Below, piece by piece: positions 34,501 to 44,971 of a stretch of DNA of 64,000 bases. Every line of letters begins with the position of its first letter. Within the stretch, counting starts at the first letter, position 1. The notes beneath the pieces were generated by a model, which did no database searches, was not told the origin of the DNA, and worked only from the letters and a program-made list of their open reading frames with translations. The position numbers and the translations under genes are program-made. The stretch comes from Meandrina meandrites. Lineage: Eukaryota > Cnidaria > Anthozoa > Scleractinia > Meandrinidae. The DNA lies in assembly GCA_963693305.1 (NCBI GenBank), contig OY855908.1, positions 2,649,501 to 2,713,500 of the forward strand, given 5' to 3'.

Positions 34501-37500
34501 ACTCCTAGTCGCTTCATGCTACGGAAACCGGGATAAGCTCCGGCCTGATGGGCCCCTAGGCTAGTATACAGACTTAACCTACATAAAATTGTTAAAGTTT
34601 TGGACTGCAACCCTTTACAGCTTGAATACTAAAACACTGAATTAGTTATTTGTTTCCTATGTTTCAGTGGCATGCCTGCAAACTAGCTATCTCGAAGCTA
34701 AGTGCATGACCACTATAAACAACATTTACATTTACATTTTACATTTTTTACTACACGCCCTCGTTTGCGATGAGCGAAAGTCTCCCTGAGCACTTGCGCG
34801 GCTGTCATTTTGTCATTTTAATTTTGCGTTTGTGTATGTATGTGTTTTGCTGGCATGAATTTATTAAAAAAAAAGAAAAGAAAAAAAAAAAGAAAGCCCC
34901 TTGACTATTCACTCATTCAAGACTCGGTTCGTAGTCTAATTGTTAAGGATAGTCACATACTGGTCCTACACCAGTTAAAAATAGACCTTGTCGCGGTTAA
35001 ATCCGCCATTTTGAAAATGGAGCAAACGCATCGCAAACAAATGTGGGAATTTCAGAGATTTCGGCGAAAAGGTCTATGGACTGCACAACAGTCGTTTACC
35101 TGGCGCGAAAAGCTCTTCACCAAGAGCTTTGGAGAGATATTTGCTCGAGTCGAGTTCGAAAAGAGCCATCTCCAGCTGACAGTTTGGAAAAAAGAAAAGA
35201 AACAAAGTTAGGTTCATTTACCTTGGTGCTGGCCTGACGGGAAAATTGAAATACACTATACGTTTTAAAATAGATTAGATTGTAAAAGAAATGGAAAAAA
35301 GAAGACTGAATCCTGGACTAGAGAGTGGGGTGGGACAGAAGGGCGGGAGCCCGGGAGAAAAGGGGCGGGACGCGGGAGAAGAGAGCGCGGGAAGCGGGAG
35401 AAATTGAGAAGAATTTCGCAACAATTCGTAATATTTTGCAATACAAACACAGCATGAAAATTGGGATTTACGTGAAATTAAAGTTGGTTAAATCTTGTGT
35501 AATGTTGGATAGCCAACTTTACACCAGATTTAAATGTGTATAAAGGTGATTTAAAGTTAGTGTAAAGGAGTCTCTTTATATGCCTTTACACTTGAGTGTA
35601 AAGCTGGCATTAAGGTCAGCTTTAAAAAATGTAAAGTTAGCGTAAAGCTGATTAAATTCCAAATTTACGCCAGCTTTACTTAAGCTTTACACCACAGTTA
35701 AGTTATGTTTTCATGCTGTGAAATGGGACAAAGAGGAGAGACCCTCTACGGAAAGGGGCGGGAAACGGGAGGTTCAGACCCCCCCCTGTCCTCACCCACT
35801 AGAGAGGTGCACTTGGGAGACAGTCACGTAACGCTTCTCCGTTACGGGATACAAAATTTGCGCGACGAACTGTTACCTTTGCAAAATCTGCTACAGTTGA
35901 GAAAGCCCCTCCAGTCGGATTCAGCCAGCCCCATTCTAAAACATTGGAGAATTCAGTTTTGCTTGTGTAGCCAACAGGAAAACGCTGCCTTATGCTGAAT
36001 TCAAACAAAATGAAAATAGATTACCTAGACTGTTAAGATTCCAATGAACGCCACCCCCCCCCCCCCACAACGCCCAATAAAAGGGCCTCACGAAGGGGGG
36101 ACTCGACTGAGTTGAAGTTTTGATAGTATACATTATCGTCCGAATGTTTTTCTTTTTTCTGAATTATTCGGTCTCATCTTGTCATGATACGGTTAAAGAA
36201 ACCCTAACCCTAATTCCCTTGTCATAAGTGTTAAAATGGCACACAGAAGCTATCTCAGTGCCATTTCAGGGGACGTTCCCTCCCCCCTTTTTATCTCACC
36301 CTTATACTTATCTGCTTATAAAAATGTTTTTATAGTGCGATCGTCCGGGTAAGAATAGTTGCGAAAAGAACTGTTAGTGACTCACGTTTCAACAACCTGT
36401 CAAACGTGTCAAACTTGTCAAACGTGAAAAGTCAAGCCAAGTGAAACCGGGTTGCTTGTAGCTTGATGATGCAATGAAGTCTGGCCCGTGGAAACTGATT
36501 GGCCAGTTTAGTCCCACGTGGTGTTATTGACTGTATGACTCGTGTAAGGTTCGTCGACAGGTCAGCTATAGTAAGTTTCGATCCGTCTCAGGAGAATTAA
36601 TCGCGGGTCACTCTTAGGGCTTCACATGTTGCATCTTATCACTCTTATCACTCTTATTATAATTATTTTTTTTGCGAACCGCTCGTGGCTCACCTGTCAT
36701 CCAAAGAGAAAAATGTATCTGACATTCCAAATGTTGAGAGAATATTGTCCTTGATCCATCCTTCATATCCAGCGTCATTTCCAAACCTCTCACCCAGTAC
36801 CTGACCGAGCAACGCAAACCCGAGGTTACTAAGCAGAGAAAAATTAATAAAATTCTTTAGTTTTTTGTTACGTCTTGTTGGAGCGCCAGGAGCGGGCAAT
36901 GCAGTGGATCCAATCAAAACTCGAAGCAAAGACGGGTAGTCGACGCTAAGCGCGAGAAAACGTGTTCGAGCGAGTTACGATTGGTTTTGGCCGTTTATTT
37001 CGGAAGGTGGCCAGACGACACGATAGAATAGGGTGAAGCTCGATAAGGAAGTGAGTGGCGCGTGTTTAGATTCTGAAAAAAAAAATTCGTGCTACTCACT
37101 TCAATCAGAAATAAAACCAAAGCCAGTTGGTCAACCTTTTATGGAAACGACTCCACTGCACTTATAATGTGCTATAAAGAAGCCGCTACCGAGTGGAAAT
37201 TTCTAACCTGTAATATGGCTCTTTCCCAGGCTCGTGCAAAAGGGTCAGATTTCTCAGCCGCTCAATCATCTGGGTATTTGTGTAGGGACAGAGATTTGTT
37301 TTCGTGGCGGGATAACACGGTGCTTCCCTTTGAAGACCAGAACGATGAGATGCCAGCTCTCTGTGAAATAAGAATGACAAAATAACAAAAGAAAGGTATC
37401 ATTTTGTTCGTCAGGAACCACCCGTGGCCTTTACCTTCTTGCCCCTATGCTCCGCACGCTAAGAGAAGAGATGGGCGCTGGGGACGATAATGTAATTTAT

Positions 37501-39992
37501 TGCGCATGTGACGTTGAACTTCTGGGTCCTCCGAAACTATCCCAAAAGCCCTCGCGCGATCAAGAGTCGTAACAATCTAAACATATTTATATAAGGTGAA
37601 CACCGGAAATTACATAGTCACAAAATGGAGTCTAAGTCTCACCTTAAAGTAATTGGTGCGTCGGCAAAAGGATTTTTGACAAAAAAGTTGTTTTGATAAT
37701 TAGTTACTGGTTCATCAAGTGAGTTCACATAGTTGTCATTTTGCAGCTTATAGAGCATGAGTACCTGCAAAGTTGAACAGTTAAAGTAATAAATCTCTTA
37801 GTACAAATGGTCTGGCAGCAACCTCGTCCCAAGGGCCTTCTCCGCGACGATTTTCAAAATGGCGGCTCGTCGTCTCCTGCCCGCCATTTTGAAAAGCAGA
37901 GAAGGCCCTGGGGACGAGGTTGGGTCTGGCAGCTGCTAATTATGCAAAGTTAATAAAAAAAAACTTATTCAACTCAAGTGAACGTTACTTTAACTTGACT
38001 TGACTTGACTTGACTTAGCTTAGCTTATTTAACCTAACTTAACTTAACTTTAAAAAAAGCTTAGCTTATCACAGTCGTTATATTAAGGATTTTATGTTAA
38101 GGATCATCTAGCTGCTCACATTATTTGTTTTCCTTACCGTTAAAACCTTGGTAACACTTGCAATAGGGAATAGAGTTTTAGCTGTTGGCTTCTGTTTTGG
38201 CGACTTTGAGTTGTCCATCACACCAAACTCTCCTTGCCAGATCACCTTATCCATATACACGATGTTTGCCGTTACGGCGCTCTACAAACAGTAAATAATA
38301 CATATATGTTACTAAACTATATTTTAGTGTGTAATATCGCTGTACATTTTTACGCGTCTTGCGGTATTTTACCAAGCCCGGGCCAAACGAGAACGACAGT
38401 CGTCAAGAGTCCGTCAAGAAAGAGGAACTGTCATCGACTCTTATGAAAATTTGAACTCGTTCAAATTTGATGAGAGCGCACGAGAGTCGATGAGAGTGCA
38501 TGAGAGTTTCAGGGCAAACTCTCATTCTCGTTCGTTTGGCCCGGACTTAATAGTTAGCACGGAATCTCATTTTATAACGGGAGCTAGTACCGTAAAAATA
38601 ACTCGCTGTTTTACTAGGCTCAAATGTTTTTTTTTTACTTAGTCAGTAAACAGTTGCATCGCTGGCAGAGGTCGAGTTATTATTTCTTGGCCAATCAGGT
38701 GCAATATCCAAAACACACGTGACTTGGTTCATACAATTTTCCCGCGCTTTTTGCCAGTTGGGCTCTCACTTGGTGTAGAAGACACATTTCACCTACAACA
38801 ATAGCGAACAAAAGGACAAAAGAACGAGGAATGCAATAACAACAATAGGTTTGCGAGGCAGTGTTCTATTGTGACGTGTCCTGTGTCTTCTACACCAAGG
38901 AGGAGCCGCCAGCATGGCCAGTTGTACATTTTTTGTGAATCCTGTTTTACTGACTGCGCTTACATAGATTTAACACAATTAGGCTGAAAAATAAAAACAA
39001 TAACAGACAAATCAAGAGTACTAACCGGTCCTCCCGATTTCATTTGTTCTTCAATGAGAGACTTCATAGAACTCAGCTCGTCTTGCAGACGTTTTGGCAG
39101 TGTAGTGAAAGCGACTGGCTTTGGTATTGTCCGGCAGTGGGTCGGTGGAGCAGGAGTTTGTTCCTGTCAGAGACACATCATAAAACATCAATCATTCTGA
39201 AAACTCGTCCCCACGTAACCTCTGTTTGCATTGTTTGATTCGGAATTGTCCAAAACTGACATTTTAATTTTTAATGCAACTGACATTTTTTATTTCGAAC
39301 TGTAACGAACTTGCTCAAACTCATTAATAATTCATCAAGTTGAAAAAAGAAAAATCGTAACCGTGAAGGAAGTTTGGATACCCAGTCTTAATTTATAAGC
39401 ATAGACTTTTTACGATTTTAATTTTCCGTTTACCCCTTAGTTTTTGGTTCGATTGAGAAGATATATCAAACACTCGAGACAGTTCTAGACAGTCAGTTTC
39501 ATCGGCTATCCAAACACCTCGAGTTTCGTCAAAAATACTCCGCTGCGCGCCATATTTTCAATTCTCTTCTCAGTGTTTGGATATCCCGATGAAACACTGT
39601 CTTTCATGCTTGGTATATATTTCGTATAAAACAGCGTATTTTATTGATCTGCGTACCGTTCCTTGAGACGTTCCGCCATCCTTCCCGTTTTCGGCTTCCT
39701 TTCCACCCTGAGACTCTCGCGCGAAATACAACGCGATCATAACAATGGACACAGCGATGAAGAACACGAGTAACGCAATAACAAGACAACTGCAGCACTG
39801 ACTGCCATGTTTCTTCTTCTTCTTAGGAGGCAGAAACCCAACTGTGCTTGAACTTGATGGCAAGGGCTCCCTTCTCGGTTTGTCCTCGTGATACAGGTAA
39901 GATGGCGGAGGTCCGGATTCAGGGGCAGACGCGTAGTTCCCTACGAACGAGGGAGTGTATGGGCGTTCCGGATTTTCATATGCGGTGTTCAT
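31546..39992 (-). CDS. Membrane-anchored serine beta-lactamase-like protein (LACTBL1-like), paralogue A
   Basis: Animal relative of class C beta-lactamases/penicillin-binding proteins; substrate unknown. Coding exons: 39992-39657, 39163-39026, 38281-38138, 37764-37643, 37360-37208, 36828-36694, 35994-35877, 35175-35100, 33893-33753, 32831-32719, a probable micro-exon 32015-32004, and 31896-31546 (TGA). Phases fit and give about 612 residues. Residues 1-69 are cytosolic, with PPSY and a Lys cluster, followed by a transmembrane helix at about 70-90 (LVIALLVFFIAVSIVMIALY), so it is type II with an extracytoplasmic enzyme domain. All three active-site motifs are kept: SVTK (about 200-203), YSN (about 297-299) and KQG within RKKQGDVYGY. 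PTGGAFSTVADFAK is the usual helix before the last lobe. An acceptor at 40019-40020 implies an upstream non-coding exon. Tandem copy B lies at 51754-60641. Confidence 0.88.
32004..32015 (-). other. Possible 12-bp micro-exon of paralogue A
   Basis: AGCCTGGAGCAG (Ser-Leu-Glu-Gln on the minus strand) is bounded by CTGAG on the left and GTAATG on the right. It is phase 0 both sides and restores the SxEQ seen in paralogue B (SISEQ) just before the last exon. A longer exon reaching about 32116 is also open, but that stretch contains a GGCGAAGG...CCTTCGCC foldback (about 32037-32105), so the micro-exon is preferred. No transcript evidence. Confidence 0.4.
32136..32518. repeat. (TTCC)n/(TCCC)n microsatellite in paralogue A intron
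   Basis: About 380 bp of pure pyrimidine on the plus strand: first TCCC units, then about 75 TTCC units with occasional TTTC. On the transcribed (minus) strand it is GGAA/GGGA polypurine, between the exon at 32719 and the last exons of paralogue A. Confidence 0.97.
34287..34585 (+). mobile_element. tRNA-derived SINE
   Basis: A tRNA-like head (GGCGCGGTGGCCTAATGGTT, with Pol III A box) and B box GGTTCGAGCCC at 34341-34351. The body has TTGTGTTCTTAGGCAAGATA, CCTCTCTCCACCCAGG, GGGTACCGGCGAAT and CTCCGGCCTGATGGGCC, and ends near CAGACTTAAC. It is a repeat, not a tRNA gene, because the anticodon arm is degenerate and a long tail follows. It lies in an intron of paralogue A, opposite to the gene. 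Fragments occur at 16858-16900 and, from a related family, at about 43590-43705. Confidence 0.8.
35477..35700. repeat. Repeat rich in inverted TTTACACCAG-like motifs
   Basis: Alternating forms of TAAAGCTGGCGTAAA and TTTACACCAGCTTTA occur in both orientations across about 220 bp, so the stretch is multiply self-complementary. No boundaries or target duplication are clear. It lies in an intron of paralogue A. Confidence 0.5.
37819..37922. mobile_element. 104-bp foldback MITE with 10-bp target duplication
   Basis: Nearly the whole element is one inverted repeat: CAACCTCGTCCCAAGGGCCT at the left against AGGCCCTGGGGACGAGGTTG at the right, with TTTTCAAAATGGCGG and CCGCCATTTTGAAAA towards the centre. 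GGTCTGGCAG flanks both sides (37809-37818, 37923-37932). The duplication length fits Mutator-like mobilisation. It sits in an intron of paralogue A just upstream of the exon at 37764. Confidence 0.85.
38769..38899. mobile_element. Short inverted-repeat element
   Basis: CTTGGTGTAGAAGACACA (38769-38786) is repeated exactly in reverse complement at 38882-38899. The 131-bp span lies in the intron of paralogue A between 38281 and 39026. No target duplication was recognised. Confidence 0.6.
39496..39598. repeat. Imperfect inverted repeat
   Basis: GTTTCATCGGCTATCCAAAC (left) pairs with GTTTGGATATCCCGATGAAAC (right) with few mismatches, giving a hairpin of about 100 bp in the first intron of paralogue A, between the exons at 39163 and 39657. 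Confidence 0.55.
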
Positions 39993-40018
39993 AATTCCCT
40001 GGGGATGTTTCCTGGTGG

Positions 40019-43000
40019 CTGAAAGAGAAATACAGTGATGGAACATACTGTGTGCTTTTTCAGTTCTTCTCGAAGATAAAAGAGACTCACTTGTTTATGT
40101 TGACATACTCGCTAATCTAGGGACAAATTATTGACGAAATTTACAGGTCTCAAACATTCCATCGTTTAAGCGGACCATGCATGGAGGATTTTAAAAAGTG
40201 GCTAATCTATTGCCGAATTTATAAGTTGCTCAGGTCATTCGCCACAGACGTGTCTTTAAACTTTACTCGAACACGGTACGCACATGTACCAGGCTGCCAT
40301 GAACCCAGGCATCTTGTCCGTGGGGTCTCCATCGAGATCTGATATGATCTTGTGCAAGCGGCCCTCAAGCTAGATTGAAAGCTGAAGCAAAGCTGGAAAT
40401 TGAGCAGACCCTGCATACTCTAAGCACATGTATTAACGAGCAGAGGCGTGGCCAGACCAATCTCGCCGAATCTCGCCGAGACAACCAAAGGCTTGTTAAG
40501 CTGTCTCATGTAACAATATTCTTATCGCTGTATATCTCTGTATTTTACATGTTACAGAAAAATTACATTGCCTTGAGCCACCTCTGATTGTCGTAGAGGT
40601 GTTAAAATCGACATGTTGAGACAGGAATCTTTAGACCTTTGAATAATGGCGTTTGATCTTTGAATGAATAAAGTTCTACCATTTTTGTCCCGTTTATGAG
40701 CCGGGCTGAATTGAAACATGCGATTTAGCCCATTCTTTCAAATACAAATTTCGGTTTGGAGAGAATAATAAAAAAATAAATTCCCTAGAGGCATTCAAAG
40801 ATAAATAAAGTGGAATTCTGGTTACTCGAAGCTCCAAGGGAAACAATTTTCGATTTTCGAGAAGGCAACAGCGGCTCGTAAATTAGGTTAAAATATTTCG
40901 TTCCCTAATATTTTCTGAAGTTTGAATGTCCAGCTAGCGTATCCGAAAAAATACACTTTTCTTAGCGTTCAAAAATAAGGCTTTTAATCGCACAAAAAGG
41001 CACTAATAACGTAAAAACGGTGTTCCGACACCTATAGTAAAATTTTCTCGTTGGGTGTCCCTGTAGATTACTAAATAACCCGTACACTATATCAAGTTCC
41101 GTACTTTGAACTAGAACAAAATGCTCGACGGACAATTCTGTGGCCTGTAGAGGAATTCGCTCCAGGTTAAAATCCAGTTCGATGAGAAAAAAAGAGAATG
41201 CAAGAAAAACGAAAAGAAAAGAAGACGCACAAACTCCACTCTACTACAAAACAATGTCAATGCAAACAACCTACATAGGTGCATACAACGTGAAAAGGGA
41301 TTACTTTTAATAGGAATTACCAGTGTTGTATCAACATAGAATAAAATGTTTGCCTTTTCCTACTTTGTGCGGCAGCACCCACTTAAGCTGACAAAACATT
41401 TTAGGACGCGAGTCGGAGTAGCCTTTAATTATGAGTTCACAGACGATAAACGTCCCTAAATTAAAAGCATATAAACAGAACCCCGCCTGTCATCGCGTCT
41501 TTGTTTTCATCTAAAATACATTTGTTTCTTTACTGCACTTTTGTTCCAGTTCAACGGTTTGAAAACAATCGGCAAAAACATTTGAAAATGTTACATCCGA
41601 GAAAAGCGCCCAATAAAATGAAAACCGCTCCTGCCAGTTGTCTCTTGACCGCCCAAAACATTTCTTTAGAGAGAATTTCCTCGAAAAATTATGTGATAGT
41701 TTGGGCGCAACTCACAAACAGCTATCTATCTTCGCATATGCATTAATTAGCGGACATACCGGACAACTATGAGATCTGTATACAACATTTGCCCTTGATC
41801 TTTGTTAAAACGGATATGGCTGTGTCAGTCGAAAAACGCTTTCGGAAGGTAAAAGTGAAGGCACTTCAGAGCTTTTAGATGCTTATCTGAATGTCACAGA
41901 ACAGATTCTGTAAAACTGCGTCATTTTATCATGATCACTGAACCGGGCATATTGCCGTTTCGAATATAAGTTACTGTATATAGTTAGATTTGAGTGATCA
42001 ATTGACTTCTGAATCTTCTCTCCTCGATTGAACGTGACACCGCGAACACTGCTTAAAAGTATTAAGGAACAATGTCAGTGCAAACTGTGCCGACAGTAGT
42101 TGTTCACAGTTCTAAGATTTCAATTAGCATACTGAACTAATCACGCGAATGGAAGGAAATTGAATACACTCGCCCACCCAGTGATCAGGATGCAAATTTG
42201 TTAATCGACCCTACTTGGAAAGAACTTGGGAACAAGGTGTTCAAGTTGAAACTGAATCTAGCCAAGATTTTCGTCTACCGGCCAGCTGTTCGTGATCAAT
42301 GAAAAACATCCCGTGCCACGCAAATGAACTGTAAACATCGTGAAATGTTCAAATCACATTCCTGAAATGAGATCAAAACACATCACATAACCCATATGCC
42401 ATATGTATACCTGCTTGATACTGTTTTTGTAGCTTCGGGGAACTGAAGTAAATTCCTTCCAGCGCCATTTCATCTGAGCTCTTGACGAGTATAGAAGGCT
42501 TAGGCAAGAAGCGATTAATGAGCACTAAAATGCTAGAGTGGATTTACGTAGTAGTGTCGTTTGTCTAAACGTAGACAAGATATTAGCATAACCTCGACCT
42601 CGTACCCAGGCCCTTTTCGCAAAGAATAAAAGAGTCGAAAAAGAGAAAGTTGACTCAGTACGTCACATTGCGTGAGCAAGCAGAATTTGATAAACAAAGA
42701 ACGAAATTTGGTAAAATGTGCTGCTCAGTCCAAGGGTCAAAGAATAACCTTGATCGAACAATGTAGCTTTATGTAAATCAATTCCTGAGTTGCTTACATT
42801 GCGTATTAAAGCAACCCCCCAAAATTTCGGACGCTTCGAACAATTCTGAGATTCAGGCAAACATTGTTGGGACCAATTTCTTGTTTCGGGCAAAATTGGG
42901 GAAGCAGTTATGCCGTAAGTATCCCTATGCCTAAAATAAAATTCCTAACTTGTAGTGATATTAAACGCTTTGCACGGATTTGAATGTCCTGTGAGTGGAT

Positions 43001-44971
43001 TCGCAAATTTAAGGGATTGTTGATCTAAATATATAGTCCATGTGGATTGATGATGGCCAACTTATTTTTACTCAACCCTCAGTCATCGTCTTAGCTGAAG
43101 TTTATCTCGTTAATAAGCCATTTAACGAGCACTGGTTTAACCCGATAATTTGGTGCTTTCATCGACAGGCTATAAGGTCTATTAGAGTTACCAATCAATA
43201 ATTCGATAATTCGATAATTCGATAAGTATAGATAGCAATCGATACTGAATCGATGAAAACCGATCACATAAACTGACCAGTGGTTAACAAATATTTTCAG
43301 TTCGATTTTGATTAACAAAATTATTGATTCTCGCAGATCCCTTGTAAATTATAATCGGTTACTGCACAAAAACAGACTTTAAAAAAAATGCGATATTATT
43401 CAACTGAGAGCGACCTAAAGCAGTGCAAAATAAATGATCAAAAATTCTACATTAGTTGGGCACAACAACCGGTACTTCGTTTTAGCATATCAGGAGGTGA
43501 CTCAGTAAAAGTGAAATGAGATGCTAGTCCTGACTGCAGGTTAGCTCCTAAACGATTCACCGACTAGTACCCATTTATTGCATAAACCTGGGTTTAACTG
43601 TGTCTCGCCCAAGAACACAACACATGATGAACCCGTCCGACAGGTCCAGGGCGTGAGCCCTAATTGCAGCTTTATCCGGAGTCCAGAGTCGCCAACCATC
43701 TCAATTAAAGGAGGCGGACTCAAATTTAATATTACATCGTTCCATGGGAACCATGTGCGAGACAACGTTGTACTCCTTTAAACCCTCGTTGGAACCGCCA
43801 TACAGTTCACTATAGTCACTATATAAACAGTTATCCAGCGGGAGGGTGGGATGGATGTAACAGCTCACCTCACTTACCTATGTGGATCTATATAAAGCAT
43901 TCTACAAATTACGAAAATAAGCCTTGGGTTTATATTTGCTCAACGTCCCTTTCAGTTGGGCTTACCTTTAGGGAGGGATTATATACGGGGAGGGGGAAGA
44001 GGGCTTATTTTCGGAGTATCCTCTATAACCAGGGACCGATGTAGAAAGGGGTTGCATCTGGTGCGCCAGATGCATCCATCTACAACACAAAACTTGCTAA
44101 AGCTTTAGAATAAGTCATTGCCGTATGTTTGGGAGGGCTTATTTTTTACAGGGGACGGAGGGTTACTTTCGGACTTTTATGCTATGCTAGAGATGTGCAA
44201 TTAATGGCCCGGGGCAAATGATCAACAACAATTATGCAATATTATCATTTGTGTACTATTGTAACAAACTTAGATTCTCGATTTACCCATTCAAATCGGC
44301 TTCCTGTTAACAATTCTAACTACGATTGTGAAAAGCCGTTTAATGACTTATTTTGCTTTAATTTTCTCGCATTTATATTGTGATACATTTGCCTAGCAGT
44401 GGCATATTCATCAAGGTTCCTAGAAGCATTTATACTAACACGAAAACCTCAAACTCTAGAGGTGATATCTGGAGTGTCAAATGAATTGGATTGACACCGG
44501 TGGCAATGCCGGTGAGGCGTTTGACGCTATCGAGGAGGCTAAAATTAATTATAAGCAGTCGATAAGAAGAAAAACAAGGCGACTATAACACAACAAGAAA
44601 TGCTATGGAGATTTAAAGGGCACTGACTATGAAATATACGTTTTGTTGTAGTCTAAACTAACATAATCAACATCAACATTTCCGTGACCGCAGACCACAC
44701 GTCTACCAGACTATTTACTTACCAGAAAGACTGGCAGAGAAGCGAGGATGTTTTCAGCTGTTCCCGAAGCAACACAGATGAAATCATGAACCGTGATGAA
44801 GTAGTATTTGCTTTCGGGGCAACGAAAGATTAATTACAAAACAAGCCTTTGTGAAACGACCGTGAAATCATATGCAGTGGGTGCACTGATGTCATTCGGC
44901 AGCCTGCTGTTCTGCTAAGCGCGCAGCAGTGGCCATCGGAGAAGCTAAGTGTTTACATTAGGGTCCCTTAA
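40019..44971. other. Upstream region of paralogue A
   Basis: It probably holds the 5' non-coding exon(s) and promoter of paralogue A, since the first coding exon has an acceptor at 40019-40020. A minus-strand donor-like CTGGTAAGT at 44716-44725 is one candidate end of such an exon. A minus-strand SINE head fragment lies at about 43590-43705 (CTGGACTCCGGAT and TTGTGTTCTTGGGCGAGAC in reverse). I recognise no other gene. Confidence 0.4.
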
